Positions 1 to 8,269 are shown, counted from the first letter of the stretch. The stretch is 64,000 nucleotides of DNA from Pseudomonas sp. PB106 (GCF_009764645.1 NZ_RWIM01000078.1:80194-144193); one strand, 5' to 3'. A program made the numbers and translations. Notes: a model not told the origin generated them from the sequence alone.

Positions 1-80
1 TGAGCCTGCTCGCGATGGCGGTGGATCAGTCACATCATTGCTGAATGAGCTACCGCCATCGCGAGCAGGCTCACTCCTAC
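1..80. repeat. REP pair (REPIN), left end cut by window edge
   Basis: Two 22-base arms (1-22 and 52-73) are perfect inverted copies of the GAGCCTGCTCGCGATGG type. They are separated by 29 bases and end in the usual CTCCTACA tail. This is the Pseudomonas REP doublet arrangement. Confidence 0.9.
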
Positions 81-326
81 AGGTTTTGTGGCAAGACCCA
101 ACATCTCCAGCAATCCCGAGCTCCTTGTGTGAGCTGGCTTGCCAGCGATTAGGCCAGCACAACCAACATCCTCACTGCCTGACACACCGCCATCGCCCGA
201 TGGACAATTCACGCACCCCACGGCCCATTCGCGCAGGCATTTTTGCGCTGCGCGAATTTGTCATATTCCGTCCCCATTCAGTGCAGATAGTAGGCAGCCC
301 AACGCTAACCGAAATGAGGCTGCACC
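81..326. other. Intergenic region with a decayed REP, upstream of the phosphatase gene
   Basis: A single REP of the GCTGGCTTGCCAGCGAT type sits at about 128-160, with a degenerate partner near 185-205. The rest shows no convincing gene. A GAGG ribosome site at 316-319 lies 7 bases before the GTG start at 327. Confidence 0.6.
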
Positions 327-2246
327 GTGTTCCAACGTCTGCTGTGTTCGCTGTCCGTACTGAGCCTGTCCATTGCCGCTGCCAACGCTGCCGAGCCAGT
401 TCTGCTCGACACCCCGCGCCTGAAAGGCATGGACAATTTCCGTGATGTCGCCGGCACCACCACTGCGTACTCCACCGCCCACGATGGCACCATGCGTGCC
501 GGGGTGTTCTATCGCGCCAACGCCGTGACCCCGACCGCTGCAGACCTGGCGATCCTCAACGGCCTCGGCATCAAAGCCGTCTACGACCTGCGCACCACCA
601 GCGAAATCGCCGCCACCCCGGACACCCTGATCAGCGGCGCGACCTACCAGAACATCGACATCATCGGCAGCACCACTTCCGGCGCGAACATCACCACGGT
701 CTCCTTCAAAAGCGCCGCCGACGCCATCGCCATGATGGAACAGACCAACCGCGCCTTCGTCAGCGACGCCGGCATGCGCGGTCAGTTCAACAAACTCTTT
801 AACGAACTGGCGACGACCGACGGCGCGCAACTGTTCCACTGCACCGCCGGCAAGGACCGCACTGGCTGGACCGCCGCCGTGTTGCAGAGCATCGCCGGTG
901 TCGACAACGCAACCATCATGGCCAACTACCTGGCGACCAACGACTACACCGCCGCCCGCGTCGCCGCCACGTTGAAAGCGATGCCCGCCAGTATGGCCGC
1001 CGTGTATGAGCCACTGCTCGGCGTTCAGGCCAGCTACCTTCAGGCCGGCCTCGACGAAGTCACCGCCGAATACGGCAGCATGGACAACTACCTCAAACAA
1101 GGCCTCGGCCTGTCGCAGGAAACCATCTACGTCCTGCGCGGCAAACTGGTCGAATACAACAGCCTGCCGGGTCAGGCCGGGCTGATCGGCAACGCCGCCG
1201 CCGGCGCCGAACTGCTCCGCGAATTGCAGAACAGCAATCTGTCCGGCACCTACAGCGCCTACAACTACTACCTGCAATCGGCCATCGACGCCGGCACCCT
1301 CGGTGGTGTCGAATCCCAGGTCGGCGGCCAGGTGCACGCCGACGCCGCCAGCTACCTGCTGCGCCAAAACGCGATGATCGAACAAGCCGCCGCACCGTTC
1401 GCCAGCGGCAGCGACCTCAAAGTCGGCCAATACCGCCTCTGGACCACCGCGCTCGCCGGCTACCTCGGCACCGACGGCTCGGCCCACGCCGAGAGCAGCA
1501 ATGAACACAGCCAAGGCCTGATGGTCGGCATCACCCAACGCTTCAGCGAACAGCTCAGCGCACGCGGCGGATTCGGCTACAGCAACGGCACGGTCGGCGG
1601 CGCGGGGGGCGAGGCTGACACCGACTTCACCTTCCTCAACATCGGCGCCCGCTACGGTTTCGCCAGCCTGGAACAAGGCCTGTTCCTCGACGCCAACGCC
1701 AGCGCCGGCTACGTCGACTACGACAGCAAACGCGACCTCGGCGGCGGCCTCGGCACCGCCAAGGGCGACAGCCACGGCAACCTCAGCGGCGCCACCGTCG
1801 CCCTCGGCTACCGCGCCCCGGTCAACGGCATGATCTTCGAACCAAGCCTGGGTTTCCGAATCAGTCACCTCGACCTCAACGGCTTCACAGAGAAGGGCAG
1901 CGAACTCTCCCTCGACGTCGACGACAACAGCGCCACCCGCCGCAGCGCCGTCGCCAACCTCAACGTCGCCTTCGCCCCAATGGCGATGGGCGCATGGCAA
2001 CTGGTGCCCGGCGTACAAGTGGGATACGAACGCACACTCGGCGACAACCAGGTCGACAGCCAAAGCCACCTGCTAGGCCTGGACATCGAACAACGCGCCG
2101 CCTTCGACAACCGCGACCAATTCAGCGGCGGCGTCAACCTCATGGCCAACCTCGGCGCCCTTAGCCTGGGCGCAGAAGTCGGCGCCAACGGCGGCGGCGA
2201 CAGCCACGGCTTTAACGGCGGCCTAAAGGCCAGCTACGCGTTCTAA
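327..2246 (+). CDS. Tyrosine-phosphatase autotransporter
   Basis: This 639-residue protein has a signal peptide (about 1-21, ending ANA-A). It is followed by a tyrosine/lipid phosphatase domain of the Y_phosphatase3 type. The P-loop H171-C-T-A-G-K-D-R178 is intact, so C172 should be the nucleophile. From about residue 375 to the end the sequence is a repetitive Gly/Asp/Asn-rich autotransporter beta-barrel, ending in the aromatic residue (SYAF) expected for outer-membrane insertion. Inferred role: a phosphatase displayed on or released from the cell surface. The start is GTG at 327, chosen from the GAGG site 7 bases upstream and because it places the signal peptide at the N terminus. It appears monocistronic, with REPs on both sides. 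Confidence 0.9.
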   Translation: MFQRLLCSLSVLSLSIAAANAAEPVLLDTPRLKGMDNFRDVAGTTTAYSTAHDGTMRAGVFYRANAVTPTAADLAILNGLGIKAVYDLRTTSEIAATPDTLISGATYQNIDIIGSTTSGANITTVSFKSAADAIAMMEQTNRAFVSDAGMRGQFNKLFNELATTDGAQLFHCTAGKDRTGWTAAVLQSIAGVDNATIMANYLATNDYTAARVAATLKAMPASMAAVYEPLLGVQASYLQAGLDEVTAEYGSMDNYLKQGLGLSQETIYVLRGKLVEYNSLPGQAGLIGNAAAGAELLRELQNSNLSGTYSAYNYYLQSAIDAGTLGGVESQVGGQVHADAASYLLRQNAMIEQAAAPFASGSDLKVGQYRLWTTALAGYLGTDGSAHAESSNEHSQGLMVGITQRFSEQLSARGGFGYSNGTVGGAGGEADTDFTFLNIGARYGFASLEQGLFLDANASAGYVDYDSKRDLGGGLGTAKGDSHGNLSGATVALGYRAPVNGMIFEPSLGFRISHLDLNGFTEKGSELSLDVDDNSATRRSAVANLNVAFAPMAMGAWQLVPGVQVGYERTLGDNQVDSQSHLLGLDIEQRAAFDNRDQFSGGVNLMANLGALSLGAEVGANGGGDSHGFNGGLKASYAF

Positions 2247-2332
2247 AACAAGTGGGGGTCAGGGCGACCCCCAATTCAACCAACACCACAGCTTCTTTGG
2301 GTTGCTATCAATCTGAAGCACACCACAAACCC

Positions 2333-2424
2333 CTGTGGGAGCTGGCTTGCCAGCGATTGGGCCAGCCCAGCCAACATCACCATCGACTGACCCACCGCCA
2401 TCGCTGGCAAGCCAGCTCCCACAG
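2333..2424. repeat. REPIN, GCTGGCTTGCCAGC type
   Basis: CTGTGGGAGCTGGCTTGCCA reads forward from 2333 and its inverse ends at 2424. The two arms are joined by a roughly 45-base linker. Confidence 0.9.
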
Positions 2425-2467
2425 TTTTTGTGGACTGCCATCAATCCCAACCACCCCTCAAAACAAA

Positions 2468-2557
2468 TGTGGGAGCGAGCTTGCTCGCGAAAGCGCCAGA
2501 TCAGCCAACACAAAAGTCGACTGACCCACCGCCATCGCGAGCAATCTCGCTCCCACA
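2468..2557. repeat. REPIN, GCGAGCTTGCTCGC type
   Basis: The forward arm TGTGGGAGCGAGCTTGCTCG starts at 2468 and an inverted, slightly diverged arm ends at 2557. It is a different REP subtype from its neighbour 45 bases away. Confidence 0.88.
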
Positions 2558-2582
2558 ATCAGCATTCCAACTTAAGAACCGA

Positions 2583-3647
2583 TCAACCCCGGGCCCGAAA
2601 CTCCGCCGGACTCACCCCAAAAGCCCCCTGAAAATACTGACAAAACCGCCCCACATTACTAAACCCAAACCTTAACGCCACCTCCGTCACCGACCCGGCA
2701 TGCCGCTGCTTCAACAGCTCATAAGCCCGCTCCAGCCGCACTTGCCGCTGATACGCCACAATCGACGTCCCGACAAACCGCCGAAACCCCTCCTGCAGCG
2801 CCCGCTGACTCACATTGCTCAACCGCGCCAGATCCACACCACTCACCAACTGCTCCGGATGCGCCTGAATAAACTCAACCGCCAACTTCACATGCCGTGG
2901 CGCAACCATCGCCGTCGGCCGCCGCAACGCCTCGGAAAAGTTATGCGGCCACGCCTCCAACACCGCATCAATCAACATCTCGCGCAACCGCGACGGCATC
3001 AGCGTCCCGCTATTGATCAACAAATCAAACTCGGTGCCGGTAGCCAGATCGATCAACGCCTTGATCCCCTGAAACGCCGCCGAATCCAGATTCACACTCG
3101 GCTCAAACACAATCCTTTCCAGAATCGGTTTGCCCAACAGCGCCGCCAACCGCTCAGTCAGCTGATGCCGACTGATCGACATCCCGTGATGCGCATGATC
3201 ATCAAAGAAACGCATCGAGCGAATGTCCGCCTTATCAATCGCCAGGCCAACATGGGATTCACCGATAGACTCTGTAGCGTGGTTAAAAACAATCTTGCCC
3301 GCCGTAGGAATAACGAACGTGATCTCGTCCTGCGGATCGGGAAAAGCAACCGTGAAATCCCCGCGATAATGCATCCGCCGAAAACTCACCCCCTCATGCC
3401 GCCCATAAACCCCACCAATCATAATGTTCGACGGCAGCGGCGGATTGTCGGCATAGCGATTACCAAACAACTTCGAAAAGAGCGCACCGAAGTCATCGGA
3501 ACGAAGATTGTCGGAGCGCAGAATGATTTGCTGGCGAACAGGAGACGGAAACACCTTGGCGGCACCTTCGGTTGGGGGCTCTAGGACAGGGGTGAGGGGT
3601 AGGGCGCCGACGAGGTTAGCAGAGGAAATATGACCGGTTTGTGACAA
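2583..3647 (-). CDS. AraC-family transcriptional regulator
   Basis: This 354-residue protein has a C-terminal AraC/XylS double helix-turn-helix (about 250-354). It includes the second-helix signature around VTEVALRFGFSNVGRFCQYF and the ending SPAEFRARG. The N-terminal two thirds resemble the AraC-binding-like (cupin-type) domain found in regulators of aromatic and amine catabolism. The ligand cannot be read from the sequence. It is convergent with the autotransporter and divergent from the 2OG oxygenase at 3820. The 172-base gap to that gene is a plausible place for its operator, but no operator was recognised. Confidence 0.88.
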   Translation of the reverse strand: MSQTGHISSANLVGALPLTPVLEPPTEGAAKVFPSPVRQQIILRSDNLRSDDFGALFSKLFGNRYADNPPLPSNIMIGGVYGRHEGVSFRRMHYRGDFTVAFPDPQDEITFVIPTAGKIVFNHATESIGESHVGLAIDKADIRSMRFFDDHAHHGMSISRHQLTERLAALLGKPILERIVFEPSVNLDSAAFQGIKALIDLATGTEFDLLINSGTLMPSRLREMLIDAVLEAWPHNFSEALRRPTAMVAPRHVKLAVEFIQAHPEQLVSGVDLARLSNVSQRALQEGFRRFVGTSIVAYQRQVRLERAYELLKQRHAGSVTEVALRFGFSNVGRFCQYFQGAFGVSPAEFRARG

Positions 3648-3819
3648 CCGGAAACATGCCGTAACACCGCCACGCCACGTTTAAGCAAAGGACACTCGGC
3701 AGCCAATCGCCGACATGGCAACCTGCTCGCCACTGTACTCAGCGAGCAAACACAGGTGGCGCGCCAAGTCCCAGCCCCTGTTTGCCCAGCCCTGAAAGCC
3801 CAAAATCATCGGAGCGGCA

Positions 3820-4623
3820 ATGCAAGCCAACACGCAAACACTCCCCATCACCCTGACCCCGGAACTCGACTTCGACCAAACCGCCGCCAGCGCTTTCGGC
3901 GAATCGCTGACCCACGCATACACCCAAGCCACGCCATTCCCGCACATCGTCATCGACAACTTCCTGCAAGCCGACGTCATCGCCAGCATCCGCGAACACT
4001 TCCCGGTCGAACCGACCAACAACGAACAGATCTACGAGCGCGGCTACAAAGGCCAACTCAAACGCCAGATCAGCCCCAACGCCTGCAGCCCCTACCTGAA
4101 GAACGTCTTCAACGCCTTCAACTCCGCACCCATGCTCGAGTTCCTCGAAAAACTCACCGGCATCCAAGGCCTGATCCCCGACCCTTATTTCGCCGGCGGC
4201 GGCCTGCACGAAACCAAAACCGGCGGCTTCCTCGGCGTGCACTCGGATTTTCGACTAAACAAAAAGCTCAACGTCGAGCGACGGCTGAACGTGATCATTT
4301 ACCTGACCGAGAACTGGCAGGACGCGTACGGCGGCAACCTGGAGCTTTGGGATGTGGGGATGAAGAAGTGCCTGAAGAAGGTGCTGCCGATTTACAACCG
4401 GTGTGTGATTTTCAATACGGATAAGGACAGCAATCATGGGCATCCGGAGCCGTTGACTACGCCGGAAGGCATCACTCGGCGGTCGATTGCGCTTTATTAC
4501 TACACGGCGAGTGGGGTGGGGGTTGAGCCGGGGCAGAGGAATAAAACGCACTATAAGCCGCGGCCGAAGGATCGTGTGAGTTTGAAGTATTACTTGAATA
4601 AATTGTTTAAGAGGAAGGGGTGA
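3820..4623 (+). CDS. 2OG-Fe(II) oxygenase
   Basis: This 267-residue cytoplasmic protein has no signal peptide. The double-stranded beta-helix iron ligands are visible as H141-S-D143, then a distal His in NHGHPEP (about 206-208), and an Arg at 220-221 for 2-oxoglutarate. The overall pattern is the prolyl-4-hydroxylase-like 2OG-FeII_Oxy_3 class. The substrate is unknown. Relatives often sit in glycan or surface-polymer loci, but no such genes are next to it here. A GGAG-like site lies just before ATG 3820. The first ~440 bases use C/A-rich codons and the rest abruptly G/T-rich ones, although the reading frame is continuous. Confidence 0.85.
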   Translation: MQANTQTLPITLTPELDFDQTAASAFGESLTHAYTQATPFPHIVIDNFLQADVIASIREHFPVEPTNNEQIYERGYKGQLKRQISPNACSPYLKNVFNAFNSAPMLEFLEKLTGIQGLIPDPYFAGGGLHETKTGGFLGVHSDFRLNKKLNVERRLNVIIYLTENWQDAYGGNLELWDVGMKKCLKKVLPIYNRCVIFNTDKDSNHGHPEPLTTPEGITRRSIALYYYTASGVGVEPGQRNKTHYKPRPKDRVSLKYYLNKLFKRKG

Positions 4624-4841
4624 GGAGGCTGCGTAATCAGGGAAGCAGCCGTTTCTTGGACTGGGTGGTGAGCAGCTGGTGTTGTTCAGCTTTCGGCCAA
4701 TCGTTGCCATTCACGAAAGGCTGCTGTCGGCCAAAGGCAGCCGCTCAGCAGCGGAGTCTTTCGACCCTTTGCAGCCATCGTAGACGCTTCAGTGACCGTA
4801 AACGGAGAGCAATCGGGAAGTGATTACCCCACTTTTGAACC
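4624..4841. other. Intergenic, left flank of the AT-rich island
   Basis: The stretch contains a Pseudomonas-type intergenic sequence rich in GGCCAA/GGCTGCTGTCGGCC motifs (about 4690-4760). The short open frame across it has no supported start or family. It borders the base-composition change to the AT-rich genes. Confidence 0.5.
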
Positions 4842-5960
4842 TCAAGGCGACGCAGTTTTCTCCTTCACATCATAGTTTTTTTTCTTCGCAAAGACTCCGC
4901 CAACGACTGTCGGCTCTATAAATAAAATCTTTCTCTTGCTAGCTCCAGGACCATAGGGCTGCATTCGAAAGTGCCCCTTCCTCCAATGTGTACGTTTTTC
5001 TTTTACATTTCTCGCGTGATCAAATCCCGCGTCAGACTCATAGATGACATTATCCACTGGACTAATTACAACTCTGTCATAGGTCTTCCGAAGCTTATCT
5101 TCAAACTTGCGAATTTTGCCTAGGCCTTTCAATGAGGTTATTTTTTTTCGAAGTTCCTTTCGCTCATTGAAAGCAGTATCGCGATATTGCTTGCAATTGA
5201 TGAATAATAGAACCTTGGCCATGTGATTTAATGTTTCAGATAGATATCTCATATCGCCTGTAAAGTCATCGTCATGGCCGTACTTTTCCTCGACGCTACT
5301 GAGCTCTTGCTTTATTGTTCGCATCCCATCCTGTATGTAAAATCCTTGCACTCGCAGTGCGTCATCTTCGACATGTGATTTACCCAGTGGCGAACCGGTA
5401 AACATCAAATCCAGAATTCTCAACGGCTTGTTCACATCCACCATTGGGCTATCAGTGTAACGCTTCATCTCTACTGAACCCGGATTAATCTGGGTTTCGC
5501 TTATATAAACGCCTTCAAGTATGTGCTCATGCGTAGATTCGTTATATACCTTTAGTGATGAGTTCCGGCTCTCTGTGAACTCGATGTAGCAAGTTTTAAA
5601 TGGAGGTCGGAGATAATCTACTGGAACGTCATCGCCAATCTCTGTCTGTTCCAAAATCTCGTCGAGAAAATTTGATGTCGTCAAGATGTTGCCATCTTGG
5701 CGCCTGAATTTGTAAGAGTAGAGCGTTGTACTTAGGGCGATTCCCGCCATATGGTCCGTTAAGTTGTCGGAGCGATACAAAGAAAATATATCAGGCCGGA
5801 GCCTCATCATCGTCTGTGTTAAGTAGTCTATCGAACAAGTTTCAATATCCAACCCGGTGAAGACCTCGTCGTAAACTTGGTCCCTCGCCCGCGTGCTCAT
5901 TTCAGTATATTTTGAACAGGTGATCCTTACCGGATGTGGCAACTTGTATGTGATGTCCAT
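4842..5960 (-). CDS. Uncharacterised protein with AcrVA2-like conserved blocks
   Basis: This 372-residue protein has much lower GC than its surroundings, which suggests transfer. No enzyme motif was recognised. Three blocks appear in the same order as in my recollection of the Cas12a inhibitor AcrVA2. They are an acidic DDVP followed by a CYIEF strand (110-128), a hydrophobic helix with LNHMAKVLLFINC (about 244-256), and a C-terminal HWRKGHF (325-331) followed by GPGASKRKILFIEP (337-350). AcrVA2 ends in a similar H-x-R-R-G-H-W ... G ... W-x-P arrangement. The same C-terminal motif also occurs in phage and plasmid proteins of unknown function, so an anti-CRISPR role is only a hypothesis. The gene follows the NDT/TIR-like gene on the same strand after 96 bases, so co-transcription is likely. 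Confidence 0.7.
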   Translation of the reverse strand: MDITYKLPHPVRITCSKYTEMSTRARDQVYDEVFTGLDIETCSIDYLTQTMMRLRPDIFSLYRSDNLTDHMAGIALSTTLYSYKFRRQDGNILTTSNFLDEILEQTEIGDDVPVDYLRPPFKTCYIEFTESRNSSLKVYNESTHEHILEGVYISETQINPGSVEMKRYTDSPMVDVNKPLRILDLMFTGSPLGKSHVEDDALRVQGFYIQDGMRTIKQELSSVEEKYGHDDDFTGDMRYLSETLNHMAKVLLFINCKQYRDTAFNERKELRKKITSLKGLGKIRKFEDKLRKTYDRVVISPVDNVIYESDAGFDHARNVKEKRTHWRKGHFRMQPYGPGASKRKILFIEPTVVGGVFAKKKNYDVKEKTASP

Positions 5961-6056
5961 ATTCTTCCAATCTACCAGTTAAATAAACGAGACTCTCAGG
6001 TGCGCCTATCGCTGCGAATTAGTCCACTATAAAAGCTTAATTCTTATAAATGGATC

Positions 6057-7214
6057 CTATTTATAGAAGTCTGGATAAAAAATACTGATAGGATTTCCGA
6101 CGCTTTCAGGATCGTCAATGGCTTTCCTTGCTTGATTAGCAATTTCTGCTCGATATGTTTGTAATTTTGGGATTAAAGAGTATATGTCGGTAGTGTCAAA
6201 GACCAATGTTCTAGATTGGTTTACATCAAAAGGAAGGCGGTCACTTTTTCTAATAATTTGTACTACCGGGAGCCTGAGTGCATGTCGCAGCGCTACCTCA
6301 TAAAAAACGTTAGGATTTAAATATGAAAGGTCTGCAATCGCAAGCTTGGATCTCTTGAGATACTCTAGCACCTGAGTGGTGATCATGCCTGGATCACCAA
6401 TATGATCCGCACGAACTACGGTCAGTCCAAGCTCTTCTAAAGCGGGTTGGACCAATGACGACATAAACAAATCTGCATGCTTCCGTTCAATGCTTTCTTC
6501 TGAACCTATAGGTGTGATGTAAAAGCAAATTTTAGACCACTCTATAATGTCTTCCTTTGAGCTTGATGCTCCTGCTACTTGCGGGGAATGAACCATCTTA
6601 GAAAATGAGGCGTCGGCCGATTTTTCGGTAAGCTCATCAATAATTTGATCTATAGATATTAACGTCTCTGCGCCTCCGAGTGTTCTAAGTAGATCAAGGC
6701 CTTTTACATTAACGATGAAAGTGTCTACGCACTCGTCTAGATCAGGGACTTCAATATTTGAATCTCGAAGAAAGTCCTTGATAACTTCACGATCAGGAAG
6801 CCGCTTTTCTTTGTAATGATCATAAAGTAATGAAAATGGTGCTACGCCTCCGACAGCTAATTCGAATGCAGCTTTGCGACGTTCGTGTTCTGGGCGCGCG
6901 GGGTTTACTACGATCCTGCCTTTTTCTGTTAGCTCTAAATGCTCGGCTGAGTAGCCGCCTGACGTGATTCCATACTTATTTGAGTTGGTAATCATCATCT
7001 TTGTCGCGCTACTACCCGGCGACTTATTCATGTGTTGCATGAGCGTCAGGCGGCGCACTTTCTCACCCGCAGCGTATTGCATGATCGCTTCGCCTAACGA
7101 CAGCGCATCCTCGAACGACGATGCTGGATAAGGGCGAGTGCGCCTCGTGCGGGCTGATTCCGATGATTCGCCGGTTACTTTAGCGGCGTCATCATTTGAG
7201 CTCTCGGTTACCAT
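6057..7214 (-). CDS. Winged-helix plus NDT/TIR-like effector candidate
   Basis: This 385-residue protein starts at ATG 7214. AGGAGGGAGG lies about 6 bases upstream, and a start 21 codons earlier has no such site. Residues 33-105 look like a winged helix-turn-helix (ALSLGEAIMQYAAGEKV, then LTEKGR). Residues 229-325 form a Rossmann-like domain with YITPIGSEES, then a GMITTQVLEYLKRSKLAIAD segment, then NPNVFYEVALRHA. These features recall nucleoside 2-deoxyribosyltransferase/TIR-like domains, in which the Glu of the YE motif (E306) would be catalytic. Such domains are frequent in antiphage effectors that attack NAD or nucleotides. The activity is inferred, not shown. The gene is AT-rich and is the first of the two-gene island. 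Confidence 0.75.
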   Translation of the reverse strand: MVTESSNDDAAKVTGESSESARTRRTRPYPASSFEDALSLGEAIMQYAAGEKVRRLTLMQHMNKSPGSSATKMMITNSNKYGITSGGYSAEHLELTEKGRIVVNPARPEHERRKAAFELAVGGVAPFSLLYDHYKEKRLPDREVIKDFLRDSNIEVPDLDECVDTFIVNVKGLDLLRTLGGAETLISIDQIIDELTEKSADASFSKMVHSPQVAGASSSKEDIIEWSKICFYITPIGSEESIERKHADLFMSSLVQPALEELGLTVVRADHIGDPGMITTQVLEYLKRSKLAIADLSYLNPNVFYEVALRHALRLPVVQIIRKSDRLPFDVNQSRTLVFDTTDIYSLIPKLQTYRAEIANQARKAIDDPESVGNPISIFYPDFYK

Positions 7215-7509
7215 GTTATGCCTCCCTCCTGGTGGTTGGTAACTTTTAGCACAAGGCGATGGCTGGCAGAAGGCCATAAACGAGAATAGAGGGCTACATT
7301 AGGTCGTTGGCCAATGGTTGGCACAAGGAAGCACGCCTCCAGGAATGAGGATGAATCGCTGGGGCGGTTCTATAAGCGTCCGCTTCTGCCCGAAAGCGGC
7401 CGTTCAAGAATGGCGTCTTTGGGCTGAATCGGTAGTGGTTTCTAAGAGAAAACCATGAAGAAATCATGGTATTTCCCTCGAATAAACATAACTCGGCAAG
7501 CACGTTTAA
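7215..7509. other. Intergenic, right flank of the AT-rich island
   Basis: Apart from the ribosome site of the leftward gene, this holds sequence of the AAGCGGCCGTTC type (about 7385-7415), similar in flavour to the left flank. A short frame beginning at 7455 is open to 7649, but no family is recognised and the coding case is weak. Confidence 0.45.
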
Positions 7510-7800
7510 ATTACACAACCCGTTACGCCACAAAGGCTACAACGCCTTGCGCCGTTGCCTACGCGTACGCCAGAATCCGCCGGCATACGCGACTATGCAG
7601 CGGGCTATATCGTTTCCCCGTCACTGAAAACAGTGATCGGGTTTGGTAGCCCGGTGTTAGTTGTACAGCCCACTGTCGTCGAGATTTCTCGCTCGATTAT
7701 GGTGGCCATGTATAGGGCGTCCTAGGGCGCGCCGGATCCTAACACCCGGTCTACCAACCTCTGCATGGCCGCCACCCTTCGTTTGGTAGCGAAAGGGTGA
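7510..7800 (+). pseudogene. Broken reading frame overlapping a structured leader
   Basis: One frame reads smoothly through VIGFGSPVLVVQPTVVEISR (about 7634-7693) to MYRAS. It meets a TAG at 7723-7725, then continues in the same frame as GAPDPNTRSTNLCMAATLRL to TGA 7798-7800. The continuity of protein-like sequence across the TAG suggests a gene interrupted by one stop, or a remnant. No good start codon was found in this frame upstream. The alternative is that the region is conserved as RNA, because it also carries several inverted repeats. Confidence 0.4.
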
Positions 7801-7832
7801 AGCCTCCATTAAATGTGTTAGGAGCTTCATCT
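7621..7832 (+). promoter_or_regulatory. Hairpin-rich leader of the DUF6124 gene
   Basis: Inverted repeats seen are TCACTG-AAAA-CAGTGA (7621-7636); TTGGTAGCCCGGTGTTA (about 7643-7659), which pairs imperfectly with TAACACCCGGTCTACCAA (about 7740-7757); and CACCCTTCG/CGAAAGGGTG (about 7772-7799). They end just before an AGGAG site at 7820-7824. A structured 5' leader controlling the downstream gene is inferred. Confidence 0.4.
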
Positions 7833-8198
7833 ATGTTCAAAGTAACGCCAAACCCACCGGACGCCGATCCGATCCCGTACGACCCATCGCTCGAGCCTCA
7901 GAAGATAAAAGAGGCGACTGACCGCGCCATCAATTTCTATCTCAACCCCGGCTCACTGAAGCTTTCAATCCCTACCCGCAAGTCCTACAAGATCTTCCTG
8001 GTCGATCCCGCCGTGGACGAGGAAACCTTGCTCGTCGAAGCCTGCGAGTCGTTAGCCGCTGCCAGTGACATGGCGCGTGATATTGGCGATGTCGTCGACC
8101 ATTCACAGCGCCGGGCGATGCTGATGCTGCATCAGGTGATCATGCTGAGTGAGCTGATGGTCAATCGAGTCCTGGATGGGCGCCGCTTGCCGCACTAG
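7833..8198 (+). CDS. DUF6124-type small protein
   Basis: This 121-residue protein starts with the characteristic MFKVTPNPP and has the core ETLLVEACESLAAAS, followed by a helical hydrophobic tail. I recognise it as the small Pseudomonas family usually named DUF6124 (often labelled DUF3077), found in several copies per genome with no known function. The start at 7833 is set by AGGAG 8 bases upstream; an earlier in-frame ATG at 7797 lacks one. No signal peptide or clear membrane span is present. It lies behind the structured leader and 173 bases before a paralogue. Confidence 0.8.
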   Translation: MFKVTPNPPDADPIPYDPSLEPQKIKEATDRAINFYLNPGSLKLSIPTRKSYKIFLVDPAVDEETLLVEACESLAAASDMARDIGDVVDHSQRRAMLMLHQVIMLSELMVNRVLDGRRLPH

Positions 8199-8269
8199 TT
8201 GCTGGCTCGTTTACGGGTATGCCGCGAGCTCTGTGCAGGGGCTGCCATTAGTTGCGATTTGGGAAAGCA

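Larger units (their letters stand above)
2247..2582. other. Gene-free stretch filled by two REPINs
   Basis: The gap between the autotransporter and the convergent AraC gene holds two REP doublets (listed separately) and short unremarkable linkers. No gene is supported here. Confidence 0.7.

Noticed and set aside
261..2069. Long open frame antisense to the phosphatase autotransporter
   Set aside because: It mirrors a high-GC gene with strong codon bias. Composition is Ala/Val/Gly-rich with no domain, and the sense gene has a signal peptide and catalytic motif.
4620..4823. 67-residue open frame after the oxygenase
   Set aside because: It is Arg/Cys/Ser-rich, overlaps the oxygenase stop, and crosses a repeated intergenic sequence type. 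No family or convincing start.
4842..7214. Integrative element with attachment sites
   Set aside because: I looked for direct repeats, a tRNA 3' end or an integrase around the AT-rich pair and found none. Only vaguely similar flanking motifs are present.
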